Assembly: GCA_003538135.1 (NCBI GenBank)
Contig: DPOR01000016.1
Location: forward strand, 1 to 44,274
Length of the DNA stretch: 44,274 bases
Origin: Oscillospiraceae bacterium
GTDB lineage: Bacteria > Bacillota > Clostridia > Oscillospirales > Acutalibacteraceae
Reading direction: 5' to 3'
Shown: positions 25,694-33,970 of the stretch, piece by piece
How positions within the stretch are numbered: the stretch's first letter is position 1
Layout: each line of letters starts with the position of its first letter
Made by a program: the position numbers and the translations under genes
The notes under the pieces: generated by a model
The model's database searches: none
The model's input: only the letters and a program-made list of their open reading frames with translations
What the model was told of the DNA's origin: nothing

Positions 25694-25945
25694 TTATTTT
25701 TCGCTTGAATCCTTTTCGTTTTTCTCTTTTTCTTCTCTCGCGGCTCTCTTTTTCTTGATGAACGCGGGAGTTATCTTGTCGAGGGTCGCTTCAAGCTTCT
25801 GCCATTCGGCTTCGGCCTTTACCGAGTCCTCCTCAAGGCGTTTGTCCATGTCGTAGTACATGATACTGCATCCGCAGTGGGGGCAGTTGGGCTTTAAGTC
25901 GAATATTCCGAGCTTACCGCCGCATTTCGGGCATTTGCGTTCCAT
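25694..25945 (-). CDS. Small zinc-ribbon protein
   Basis: An 83-residue protein. Residues 5-24 form a four-cysteine zinc ribbon (C5, C8, C21, C24; CPKC and CPHC), followed by a helical, highly charged tail (KKKRAAREEKEKNEKDSSEK). Its ATG directly follows the stop codon of the GPH symporter, and its ribosome site GGAGAG lies inside that gene, so it is translationally tied to the transporter. Role unknown; such proteins may bind a membrane partner or nucleic acid. No longer homologous domain is visible. Confidence 0.8.
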   Translation of the reverse strand: MERKCPKCGGKLGIFDLKPNCPHCGCSIMYYDMDKRLEEDSVKAEAEWQKLEATLDKITPAFIKKKRAAREEKEKNEKDSSEK

Positions 25946-27418
25946 TTATATCTCTCCTTCCGACTTGGATATCGTCTTCGAGTTGAGCTCGCGGCGGGCG
26001 ATCATCTCTTCCTGGATATCCTTGAGCTTCTTGCCCTCAAGGTCGTAGAACTTAAAGGGTATGAGCGAGATGAGCGACGCCACGGGCGGGAGTATGGTGA
26101 CCAGAGCCCAGAGCCAGAAACGGGTGTTTATCTGCGGGTTTTCAACAAGCTGAAGCGAGTTGTCCGCGAGCTGAACGGTGACAAGGCCGATGACCGGGAT
26201 TATGGCCGTTGCGATAGCCGTGCAGAGCGAGCCAGTGAGCTTGCTGATGAAGGTCAGCAGCGAGAACGCCATGCCCTCGTTCCTTTCGCCCGTCTTCCAC
26301 TCCATGTAGTCGACCGTGTCGCCTATCATCTTTGTGGGGACGACCATGTTTATGCTCGTCAGCGAGCTGAAGATGAAGCCCTGAATCATAAGCAGCGGGA
26401 CAATGACCGCCGGGTTGCGATAGAATTTCATGCCGATGAGGAAGGTGGTCGTACCGACGAGTGCCTTGAGAATAGTTGTGCGAACGACTATCTGCTTCGA
26501 CGTCCATCTTCTCTCGAGAGCTGGCAGGAGGAGATAAGTCAGGAAGCCCGAGACAACGCCGGGAATGCCGATTATCGTGCCCCAGCTCGCCGCGCCGAGG
26601 GAGAATATGTAGAAATACTGCGCGAATGTGTCGGTAACTCCGCCGACGGTTGCGAGAATGTTGGAGCAGACTATGAGAAGCAAGGGCTTGTTCTTGAAAA
26701 GGAATCTGAAGCAGTCGAGAACCTTCGGCTCGTCGGAATTCTGAACTACGCGCTCGCGGCAGAAGATACCGGAGAGCGAGAACAGTCCCATGCCGACAGT
26801 TCCCGCGACAATTCCCATGACAAGGAAGAGCTGGCGCATATTGATTCCGATAACGCCCTTGTTGCTCAGGTCGATGAACAGCGAGATTATGGGGGTGACG
26901 AGTCCGCCTATGATGCTCGAAATGAAGCGGGCGGAGGTTATGGCGTTCGATCTGTCGATGGGGTTCGGGGATATGGCGGCGGACAGACCCCAGAACGGAA
27001 TGTCGCCTATCGTATAGAAGAACTCCCAGATGAAATATGTGACGCACATATAGACTATCTTGAGCGTCGTCGACTGAACTCCCGCGAGGAATTCGGCGCC
27101 GCCGAAGAATACGACTGTCGCTATTCCGAGCGGAATGGGCACGAACAGCAGATACGGGCGGAGCTTTCCCAAGTTTGTGCGGGTCTTGTCAACAAGGGTT
27201 CCCATCAGCGGGTCGTTGAGCGCGTCCCAGATACCCATAACGGTTATCATCGTTGCAACAGCCGCCTCCGGTATACCGAAAACGGTTACCAGGAAGAACG
27301 TCAGCTGCATACGGACCATGTTGTAGCCGATGACCTGACCTCCGTTTGCTACGCCGTAGAGCACTGTTTCTTTTACTCCGACGTAACGTTTTTCTTTCAG
27401 CCTTTCGTTGTTGGCCAA
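25946..27418 (-). CDS. GPH-family sugar:cation symporter (MelB-like MFS)
   Basis: A 490-residue membrane protein with about twelve hydrophobic helices. GIWDALNDPLMGTLVDKTRTNLGKLRPYLL (~residues 45-75) is the signature of glycoside-pentoside-hexuronide:cation symporters, with the conserved Asp of helix II. It probably imports an oligosaccharide or glycoside with Na+ or H+. The start is TTG at 27418, set by GGAGGAGG with an 8-nt spacer. It sits between an alpha/beta hydrolase and a zinc-ribbon gene in one transcription unit. Confidence 0.88.
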   Translation of the reverse strand: MANNERLKEKRYVGVKETVLYGVANGGQVIGYNMVRMQLTFFLVTVFGIPEAAVATMITVMGIWDALNDPLMGTLVDKTRTNLGKLRPYLLFVPIPLGIATVVFFGGAEFLAGVQSTTLKIVYMCVTYFIWEFFYTIGDIPFWGLSAAISPNPIDRSNAITSARFISSIIGGLVTPIISLFIDLSNKGVIGINMRQLFLVMGIVAGTVGMGLFSLSGIFCRERVVQNSDEPKVLDCFRFLFKNKPLLLIVCSNILATVGGVTDTFAQYFYIFSLGAASWGTIIGIPGVVSGFLTYLLLPALERRWTSKQIVVRTTILKALVGTTTFLIGMKFYRNPAVIVPLLMIQGFIFSSLTSINMVVPTKMIGDTVDYMEWKTGERNEGMAFSLLTFISKLTGSLCTAIATAIIPVIGLVTVQLADNSLQLVENPQINTRFWLWALVTILPPVASLISLIPFKFYDLEGKKLKDIQEEMIARRELNSKTISKSEGEI

Positions 27419-27464
27419 TTTGATTTCCTCCTCCGTGCGCCCCGGGGCGCAAATAGTTTTGTTT

Positions 27465-28409
27465 TTATTTCAAGGTTTCGCATTCGCTTATGAATTTCTC
27501 AACCGCTGCCTCATATGCGCGCGGGTCGGTATAATAACTCTGAGCGTGGACTGCGTTTTCGACCGTCAGCATTTCTTTTTTCGTCGGGCACGCGTCAAAG
27601 AGCTCCTTTTGCATAGTCACGGGGACGAGCGCGTCCCTGCCGCCGTGGATGAAGAGTATCGGCCTTTTCGCGCTGCGCACGGCCTTTATCGGCGAAGCAT
27701 CGCGCAGGCTGTATTTGCAGATTATGCGGCAATACAGATTGAGTATGTACAGCAGGGGAAACGCCGGCAGCCCGAACGGATTTTTGAGCTGATAGGCAAA
27801 TTCCTCCCATGCGCTTGTGTACGAGCAGTCGGCGATTATACCCTTTACCGCGGGGTCCTCTATCCTGTCGCTCATCATCAAAACCGTGGCGCCGCCCATT
27901 GATACTCCGAGCAGAAATATGTCAAGCTCGGGGAAATGCCCGCGGGCATAGTCTATCCAAAGAAAAGTGTCGGTCGATTCGTGCGTGCCGTAGCCTAAAA
28001 ATTTTCCCTCGCTCTCGCCGCAGCCTCGGTGCTCCGGCATGAGAACGGTGTAGCCCGCTTTGTGAAAGTAAGGCGCGCAGATGCAGAACTCGCATATCCC
28101 GGAGCTGTGCGCCCCGTGGCAGGCGACTATCATGTGCCCGTTGCTCTTTTCGGGCTTTAATATGCGGGCGTATATCTTTTCACCGTTCGATGCCGAAAGA
28201 GTAACTTTTTCAAACGGCATATTTTTGAACTCTTCTTCGGCTTTTCTGTGGTCTTTGGCGAAGTCGTCCTCGTTTTCCTCGCTGTCCGAGGAACGGAGCT
28301 TTATCGGCTTATACCATATTACCTGGTTGAATACGACCGCGCAGACCGCGAACATCAATATAATTACCGCCGCAAGAACAACGAGAAGAATTATCGTCAC
28401 GGTCTTCAT
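27465..28409 (-). CDS. Membrane-anchored alpha/beta hydrolase
   Basis: A 314-residue serine hydrolase with an N-terminal membrane helix (residues ~3-27). The catalytic triad candidates are S170 in GVSMGG, the Asp in HGGRDALVPV and the His in ENAVHAQSYY; CHGAHSSG is the oxyanion region. Substrates of this group are acyl esters, but none can be named. I chose ATG 28409 because GAGGGGTG lies 7 nt upstream; a GTG at 28418 would add three residues. First gene of an operon with a sugar symporter, so removal of acyl groups from imported or surface sugars is possible. Confidence 0.8.
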   Translation of the reverse strand: MKTVTIILLVVLAAVIILMFAVCAVVFNQVIWYKPIKLRSSDSEENEDDFAKDHRKAEEEFKNMPFEKVTLSASNGEKIYARILKPEKSNGHMIVACHGAHSSGICEFCICAPYFHKAGYTVLMPEHRGCGESEGKFLGYGTHESTDTFLWIDYARGHFPELDIFLLGVSMGGATVLMMSDRIEDPAVKGIIADCSYTSAWEEFAYQLKNPFGLPAFPLLYILNLYCRIICKYSLRDASPIKAVRSAKRPILFIHGGRDALVPVTMQKELFDACPTKKEMLTVENAVHAQSYYTDPRAYEAAVEKFISECETLK

Positions 28410-28451
28410 AGCTTGCACCCCTCAAAAGTCATGTCTAGTAAGACAAGCACC

Positions 28452-28480
28452 ATTATACGGGAACAAATCTCAAAAAGCAA
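28452..28480 (-). promoter_or_regulatory. Promoter of the hydrolase-symporter operon
   Basis: On the minus strand TTGCTT (28480-28475), 17 nt, TATAAT (28457-28452), 43 bases before the start codon. Confidence 0.75.
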
Positions 28481-28579
28481 GCTATATAAAAGCAAATTAA
28501 ACATAAAATAATATTACATATCTAAATTTATATTAATTTTTCATAGATTTTACGGTTTTTTGCTTAACTACAGATAAAA

Positions 28580-28638
28580 TGTACTCTTTTTTATATAAAA
28601 AATACCTTTACTCCGTGAAAGCCATGATATACTCTAAA
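28580..28638 (+). promoter_or_regulatory. GH30 promoter region with a candidate AraC-type operator
   Basis: TGTACTCTTTT (28580-28590), followed by TTATATAAAA, recurs before the transporter at 30931. A second partial copy (ATACTCTAAATATA, around 28629) overlaps the only -10 candidates (TATACT or TAATAG) for the GH30 gene. No good -35 is seen, as expected for an activator-dependent promoter. Bases 28481-28579 are AT-rich and show nothing else. Confidence 0.4.
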
Positions 28639-28682
28639 TATAATAGAAAAATTATATGCACTTTTCACATAGGAGCGTTGAG

Positions 28683-30050
28683 ATGAGGTTTGATATAAAC
28701 GAAAAAAGAAAATATCAGACGGTTGAGGGCTTCGGAGCGAGCGGCGCATGGTGGGCTCAGATAGTCGGAAATTGGACTCATGAGGACCCCGTCAGCGGCA
28801 AGCCTGTCAGAGACAGGATAAGCGAGCTGCTTTTCAGCAAGACCGAGGGCATCGGGCTCAACATCTACCGCTATAATATCGGCGGCGGGTCGAAGCACAG
28901 CGGACGCGGCACGTTCAGCCAACCCGCAAGAGCGACGGAGTGCTTTGAGACGGCGCCCGGCGAATACGACTGGTCACGCGACTCGGCGGCTGTCTATATG
29001 CTGTGCCGTGCCGTAGACGACGGCGCCGACAACGTGATTTTCTTTGTCAACTCTCCCATAGAGCGCCTGACCAACAACCGCAAGACGCAGCTCAACAAGA
29101 ATCAGATATTCAGAGAGAACATAAAGCCGAAAAACTACCCCACGTTCGCAAAATACTGCGTCGATGTTGCGGAGCATTTTATCGGCGAGGGTATACCTAT
29201 TAAATATATATCTCCCGTCAACGAGCCGCTTTGGATATGGAACGGCGGGCAGGAGGGCTGCCATTACAGCCCCGCGAGCTGCCGCAGGGTGTTCCGTGCA
29301 TTCGTTAAGGAGCTGGACGGCAGAAAAAAACTCGACGGCGTTAAGCTCTCCGGCTGCGAAAACGGCGATATCCGCTGGTTCAACAAGAGCTATACCCGCG
29401 CCGTGCTGGGCGATCCGCTCATTCGCACGCGCCTTGACGCGCTCGATATTCATTCCTATTGCCTGCACGTGCCGCTCCCGCTTTTAAATGACAGAGTGGC
29501 TTTTCTTCGCCGCTTCGCAAAGTGGATGGACAAAAAATATCCGGGCGTACCCGTAAATATGAGCGAATGGACTCATATGCAGGGCGGGCGAGACAGGGGA
29601 ATGGATTCGGCGCTCGTTACGGCGAATGTGATGTATGAGGATTTATCCGTTTTGAATGTTGTTTCGTGGCAGCACTGGATAGCCGTGTCCGAGGTCGATT
29701 ACTGCGACGGGCTGATATACATAAACCTTGACGATAAATCGTTCGAGATGACCAAGCGCTACTACGTTACGGGCAACTTCTCGAAGTATGTCCCCGCGGG
29801 CTCTGTCCGCGTCGATGTCTCCTGCGATGACCCGGAGCTTCGCCTGCTCGCGTTTAAATATGACGGCGGCTGTGCGGCCGTAGTGATAAACGGCACGGAA
29901 AAAGAAAAAGAGCTGAGCCTGCCGGAGCAGTACTCAGCCGTTAAGCTTGCGGTCACAGACGATGACAGCGACCTGTGCGAATATGATATTTCGGGCTCCG
30001 AGCGTATAAAACTGACGCCGAGGTCTGTGACGACGGTTATTTTTCGCTGA
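28683..30050 (+). CDS. Glycoside hydrolase family 30-like enzyme
   Basis: A 455-residue (beta/alpha)8-barrel enzyme with a C-terminal beta domain and no signal peptide, so probably intracellular. GFGASGAWWAQ at the start and RYNIGGG are GH30 landmarks. The acid/base is most likely E181 in SPVNEPLW and the nucleophile E295 in NMSEWT. GH30 includes glucosylceramidases, beta-1,6-glucanases, xylanases and beta-1,6-galactanases; the SEWTHMQGG context does not let me choose. I start at ATG 28683 because AGGAG is 7 nt upstream; an ATG at 28656 lacks a ribosome site. It is convergent with the AraC gene (14-base overlap of 3' ends) and probably feeds on what the 772-residue transporter imports. Confidence 0.82.
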   Translation: MRFDINEKRKYQTVEGFGASGAWWAQIVGNWTHEDPVSGKPVRDRISELLFSKTEGIGLNIYRYNIGGGSKHSGRGTFSQPARATECFETAPGEYDWSRDSAAVYMLCRAVDDGADNVIFFVNSPIERLTNNRKTQLNKNQIFRENIKPKNYPTFAKYCVDVAEHFIGEGIPIKYISPVNEPLWIWNGGQEGCHYSPASCRRVFRAFVKELDGRKKLDGVKLSGCENGDIRWFNKSYTRAVLGDPLIRTRLDALDIHSYCLHVPLPLLNDRVAFLRRFAKWMDKKYPGVPVNMSEWTHMQGGRDRGMDSALVTANVMYEDLSVLNVVSWQHWIAVSEVDYCDGLIYINLDDKSFEMTKRYYVTGNFSKYVPAGSVRVDVSCDDPELRLLAFKYDGGCAAVVINGTEKEKELSLPEQYSAVKLAVTDDDSDLCEYDISGSERIKLTPRSVTTVIFR

Positions 30051-30897
30051 GCTCTGATTTGAGCTTCTTTCTGTATTGATTCGGCGACATACCGTATGCT
30101 TTCATAAAAGCCTTTCTGAAATGGCTGCGGTCGCAAAAGCCGATAAGCGAGCTTATGGCGTCTATTGTGAGGTCTGTGCTCTTTAGAAAATATTCGGCCG
30201 AGGAGAGCTTGCATTGCATATGATACTGCGAGGTCGATATGCCGTATTTTTTGATGAACAGGTCGTTCATCGTGCTCTGCGAAATGCCGAATTTCAGTGA
30301 CAGGTCTCTGTTTGTCAGCCTCTCATTGCACTGCTTTTCGATATATTTTTTGATGTCGAGAACGACATTGTCCGCAGTCTTGATATAAGGTCTGTCCTCC
30401 CTGCTCTGTCTGTTCGCGGGGACGGCAGTCGCCATTTCGAATATTATTGCGTGAACGAGGAGCATCAGCTTCTTCTCGTTGTCGAGCATATCCCTGCCGA
30501 GCGCGGTCTGCTTTATCTGGCTGTAATACGATGTGATATCCAGGTGCTTTATGTATACCTGCCTGTCTATGCCGTAGAAGTCGAGCCACCTGTCGACCAT
30601 GCTCCCGTATACGGTGACCCACACCTTTGAATAGGGATTTTTCTCGTCGGAGTAGTAGGAGTAGCCGCTGCCCTGCTTTATTATGTAGCAGTCGCCCTTT
30701 TCAACCGTAGTGACCGTCCCGTTGTGCTCGATATATCCCACTCCGTCGGTGACGCATTCTATTATCGTGTTCGAGTTCTCCTTGAGCGAGATGATGTAGT
30801 CGGCATCGGGATAGAGCCTGCCGAAGGAATGAAGGTGAAAGAGATCGCTGTTCTGATTTTTGTCATATAAATACATTTCTTCGTTGAATATAGGCAT
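30037..30897 (-). CDS. AraC-family transcriptional regulator
   Basis: A 286-residue regulator with an N-terminal cupin-like sensor domain (~residues 25-130, including GDCYIIKQGSGYSYYSDE) and two C-terminal helix-turn-helix motifs (~185-280, ending IGFCDRSHFRKAFMKAYGMSPNQYRK). Most such regulators in this setting activate sugar-use genes when the sugar is bound. I place the start at ATG 30897 (AAGGGTGA just upstream) rather than 30918. The gene is divergent from the transporter and convergent with GH30, and a motif shared by both target regions is a candidate operator. Confidence 0.88.
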   Translation of the reverse strand: MPIFNEEMYLYDKNQNSDLFHLHSFGRLYPDADYIISLKENSNTIIECVTDGVGYIEHNGTVTTVEKGDCYIIKQGSGYSYYSDEKNPYSKVWVTVYGSMVDRWLDFYGIDRQVYIKHLDITSYYSQIKQTALGRDMLDNEKKLMLLVHAIIFEMATAVPANRQSREDRPYIKTADNVVLDIKKYIEKQCNERLTNRDLSLKFGISQSTMNDLFIKKYGISTSQYHMQCKLSSAEYFLKSTDLTIDAISSLIGFCDRSHFRKAFMKAYGMSPNQYRKKLKSELSEK

Positions 30898-30978
30898 ACC
30901 GTCACCCTTTTTACCCATGTGCCAAAATTTTGTACTCTTTTATATTAACATATTAAACTCACATTCACAAGGGGGAAT
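30898..30978 (+). promoter_or_regulatory. Divergent control region between the AraC regulator and the transporter
   Basis: Contains TGTACTCTTTT (30931-30941) followed by ATATTAACATA, matching the site before GH30. For the transporter, TTGTAC (30930-30935) and TAAACT (18-nt spacer) could serve as a weak -35/-10 that overlaps the motif. Confidence 0.4.
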
Positions 30979-33297
30979 ATGGCTGTGAAAATCGCCGGAA
31001 AAGTCAAATCCGCTCTTTCTTCGGTCAAAAAGTACTGGAGCAAACCGCCGAAGGATCGGTACATGACTTATAAGGAAATAGTTTCGATGTCTGTTGGAGG
31101 CATAGGCGTCAGATTTATAGTCTGGTGCGTGTCCGGCATGATAGTCTGCGTGGGCAATACGCTTATAGGCAACACTATCGGTATCGACCCGGGCGCTATC
31201 TATGTCATCTACATAATCAGCGTCCTTTCGGGCTTCCCGCTGACCGCGCTGCGCGCCAAAATGATAGACAATACGCGCAGCATGAAGGGAAAGTACCGCC
31301 CGTATCTGATAAGCATGGGTATACCGACGGTTCTTCTCGGCGTCGGCTTCGTGTGGATGCCGTATGAGCGTATGTCGCTGACCTGGAAGTGCATAGTCGT
31401 TCTGCTTTTCAACATCGGCTTCCAGTTCTTCTATAACTTTATGGTCGACGCTTACGAGAGCCTTATAAACGTTGTTTCTCCCAATTCGATAGAGCGCTCG
31501 GACGTGCTCTCGATAAGAAGCGTCGTTGAGAATATTTCCCCGTCGATAGCGGGCATATTCCTGCCTGTGGTGGCGAAGCTCATAACAAATGAAAATACCC
31601 TTTACGATATGCGCGTGGTCAGGGCGTTCTATCCTCCCATGATAGTCATAGGCTTCCTGATATCGCTGCTCGTCTATGTCAATGTCGAGGAGAAGATAGT
31701 TCAGGCAAAAACGCACGTTATCCGCATTAAGTTTATGGATGCGTTAAGAGCGATAGCGCGCAACAAGTATTTCTGGGTAATTTCGCTCGCCGGCTGGATA
31801 GGCTTCCTCGAGGGCTCGTTCAACAGTATTCTCGGCTGGATGTATAACTATCAGGAGGCGTGCTCCGCCGGTCAGTATGCGGTGATAACCGCGCTGTGGG
31901 GCAACGCCTCATTCTGGCCGAATCTATTTGCGCCGTTCCTTATCAGAAAGTACGGCAAGAGAAAGATACTTGTCGCGACGAATCTTCTGAATATCGGCTT
32001 TATCCTGCTGATGCTTCCGATAGTCAGGCAGACGGGAAAGCCCGGAATAATATGGCTCCTGCTCGCCTGCATATTCGTCAACCAGTTCATGACGTCATTC
32101 GGCCATCTTCTCAATCCGAGCATCCAGGCCGACATAAGAGACTATCAGCAATATAAGACGGGAGAAAGAATAGACGGAATGTTTGCCGCGGTCGGCCTTA
32201 TAGGCAGCATTATAACGCTCGCCACCGGCTCGGTGCTCCCGACTATATACGAGCGTGCGGGTCTTAACCGCACAGTCGCCCTGTCGCTCGGGCTTGACGG
32301 CTCGAATGTCTATGACGTTCTCTATAACCGCGATTACTTTGTTCAGATAAGCAGCGTGCTTGTCATGGCGTCCGTTGTCGGCGCGGCGCTCAATGTTATC
32401 CCGTTCTTCTTCTATGACCTCAGCGAGCTCAAGCAGAAGGCTATGGTCAAGGTGCTCAAGATAAGGGCGCTGTTCGAGGACTACGGAAACAAAGTCTATT
32501 CGGACGAGGCGCTCGTTGAGACAGTCGATATAATAAGAGAGGCCAATGAATATGCCGACCGCGAAATGAACATCCTGTCCACAGAAGGCATTCAGCAGGC
32601 GAAAAAGGCCCATGACAAGGCCCGCATAAAAGCGGCAAAAGAAGAATATAAGCGCCTGAAAGAGGAGAACGAGAAGATAGAGATAGCTCAGTTCGTTCTC
32701 GAGGAGCTTAACCGCTTCAACACGCCCGAGGGCATGGAGGATCTTGAAATCGCGCGCAAAATAAGCGCGGCGGGACTCGACGGCTTCATGACCGCGGCAG
32801 ACCTTAAAAAGAGCGATATCAGGCGTATGCCCAAGTCGACCGTGCAGCAGAGAGAGCGCAGAAAAGACTTGATGAGACTTGTGGGCGATATCAAAATAGC
32901 GCGCAAGACTACCGCAAAATATTATCCCGACGGCATAAAGCCGTTTGACAGCTCTGTTTTCGACGGACTTTTCAAGAGCGAGGATGAGGCGGAGCTCAAC
33001 ATGAAGCGTGTTACGGACGGCTTAAAGCGCGCCAAGGAGACAAACGACAAGGCCGCTGCCGAGAGTCTCAAGGCGGAGCTCAAGCAGATAAGCTTTGAAA
33101 AGCGGCAGGTTCAGATAGCGATAAAGAAAGCGACCGACGAAAATTCGCTTTACTACAGAGCCGCAAAGCCGTATATCGACTCGGTGAAAACCATCACCCA
33201 AAGCGAGAATTACAGCCACTGCGAGGAGCTGTTCGCCCTCTATGACGAGGCGAAGGCGCGCGTCGAACAGCGCGAAAGAGAAGAAGCGACAATCTGA
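30979..33297 (+). CDS. GPH-family transporter with a long C-terminal cytoplasmic extension
   Basis: A 772-residue protein. Residues ~30-480 are a GPH/MFS transporter of about twelve helices (RAKMIDNTRSMKGKYRPYLI signature, DAYESLINVVSPNSIERSDV, and LNPSIQADIRDYQQYKTGERIDGM before helix 11). Residues ~485-772 form an added soluble tail rich in Lys, Glu, Ala and Arg, helical and likely coiled-coil, with AKEEYKRLKEENEKIEIAQF and a run near AELNMKRVTDGLKRAKETND. GPH proteins usually end near 450-500 residues; some have a C-terminal IIA domain, but I see no histidine phosphorylation motif here. AAGGGGGAAT precedes the ATG. It is divergent from the AraC gene and followed by a terminator. Confidence 0.82.
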   Translation: MAVKIAGKVKSALSSVKKYWSKPPKDRYMTYKEIVSMSVGGIGVRFIVWCVSGMIVCVGNTLIGNTIGIDPGAIYVIYIISVLSGFPLTALRAKMIDNTRSMKGKYRPYLISMGIPTVLLGVGFVWMPYERMSLTWKCIVVLLFNIGFQFFYNFMVDAYESLINVVSPNSIERSDVLSIRSVVENISPSIAGIFLPVVAKLITNENTLYDMRVVRAFYPPMIVIGFLISLLVYVNVEEKIVQAKTHVIRIKFMDALRAIARNKYFWVISLAGWIGFLEGSFNSILGWMYNYQEACSAGQYAVITALWGNASFWPNLFAPFLIRKYGKRKILVATNLLNIGFILLMLPIVRQTGKPGIIWLLLACIFVNQFMTSFGHLLNPSIQADIRDYQQYKTGERIDGMFAAVGLIGSIITLATGSVLPTIYERAGLNRTVALSLGLDGSNVYDVLYNRDYFVQISSVLVMASVVGAALNVIPFFFYDLSELKQKAMVKVLKIRALFEDYGNKVYSDEALVETVDIIREANEYADREMNILSTEGIQQAKKAHDKARIKAAKEEYKRLKEENEKIEIAQFVLEELNRFNTPEGMEDLEIARKISAAGLDGFMTAADLKKSDIRRMPKSTVQQRERRKDLMRLVGDIKIARKTTAKYYPDGIKPFDSSVFDGLFKSEDEAELNMKRVTDGLKRAKETNDKAAAESLKAELKQISFEKRQVQIAIKKATDENSLYYRAAKPYIDSVKTITQSENYSHCEELFALYDEAKARVEQREREEATI

Positions 33298-33308
33298 TAT
33301 ATCAAAAG

Positions 33309-33340
33309 AACTCCCGGTGCAAGAAGCATCGGGAGTTTTG
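33309..33340 (+). terminator. Terminator of the 772-residue transporter gene
   Basis: AACTCCCGGTGC (33309-33320) pairs with GCATCGGGAGTT (33326-33337, one G:T) around AAGAA, then TTTTG. Confidence 0.8.
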
Positions 33341-33512
33341 CCGTATATCAATGTTTCGCAACGCAGAAAAAACCGCGCCGCTTACGCTCGGCGGCTCTGC
33401 GCTTCGGGGGGGAGAATAAAAGAAGGAGTCTCGCAAGTGCTGAACATGCCTTAGCCCACAGCCTACGCCCAAGACGCCTCATGCGCTCGCCCCTTCCGTC
33501 GTATATAATCAA

Positions 33513-33550
33513 CCCCTGTTGCAGCTCTTATTCTACAACAGGGGCTTTTT
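33513..33550 (+). terminator. Second terminator-like hairpin before the switch region
   Basis: CCCCTGTTG (33513-33521) pairs with CAACAGGGG (33536-33544), then CTTTTTCT. The stretch 33341-33512 holds no supportable gene, so this may end a short untranslated transcript or read-through. A CTCGAAA/TTTCGAG stem at 33582-33605 lies further on; 33606-33729 is AT-rich with no gene. Confidence 0.65.
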
Positions 33551-33729
33551 CTTTCAATGTCTGTTTTGCGGATATAGCCCGGGCAGCCTCGAAATTTTTG
33601 TTTTTTCGAGTGTCTGCTCTAAAAGGGACTATGTCATAACAGACGATTTTTGATTTTTATCTATAAAACAAAGAGCAAAATGCTTACTGTCCAATAAAAT
33701 ATAATGTACTTTTTGTAAATAGGCGTATA

Positions 33730-33752
33730 ATTTCATAGAGTTATCTCATCAA
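33730..33752 (+). repeat. Left 23-bp inverted repeat (IRL)
   Basis: Exact reverse complement of 35067-35089. It starts ATTTCATAGAG and ends TCTCATCAA. The match stops on both sides at exactly 23 bp, as expected for a recombination site rather than chance duplication of a longer region. Confidence 0.95.
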
Positions 33753-33782
33753 CGAAACATCTACGTCTACATATTTTTACTG

Positions 33783-33811
33783 ATTATAGCACGAAATTGC
33801 AAAAAACGCAA
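33783..33811 (-). promoter_or_regulatory. Outward-facing switch promoter inside IRL
   Basis: On the minus strand TTGCGT (33811-33806), exactly 17 nt, TATAAT (33788-33783). Transcription would start near 33776 and run left through IRL, where no gene is found before the transporter's 3' end. In the flipped state it would run through the right-hand repeat into the polysaccharide operon. Confidence 0.82.
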
Positions 33812-33970
33812 TGCTAAATCGGCAAATACGCACAAAATTATTAAAAAAATTTTCAGTCGCAAAACATAAAGCAAAAATCAGTATCTCGCTTCCGATTTTA
33901 GTGCCAATATTTAATATTGTCTGTTATATATTGTCGAATGATCATAATAAACAAGTTTGGAGGTAATCTT

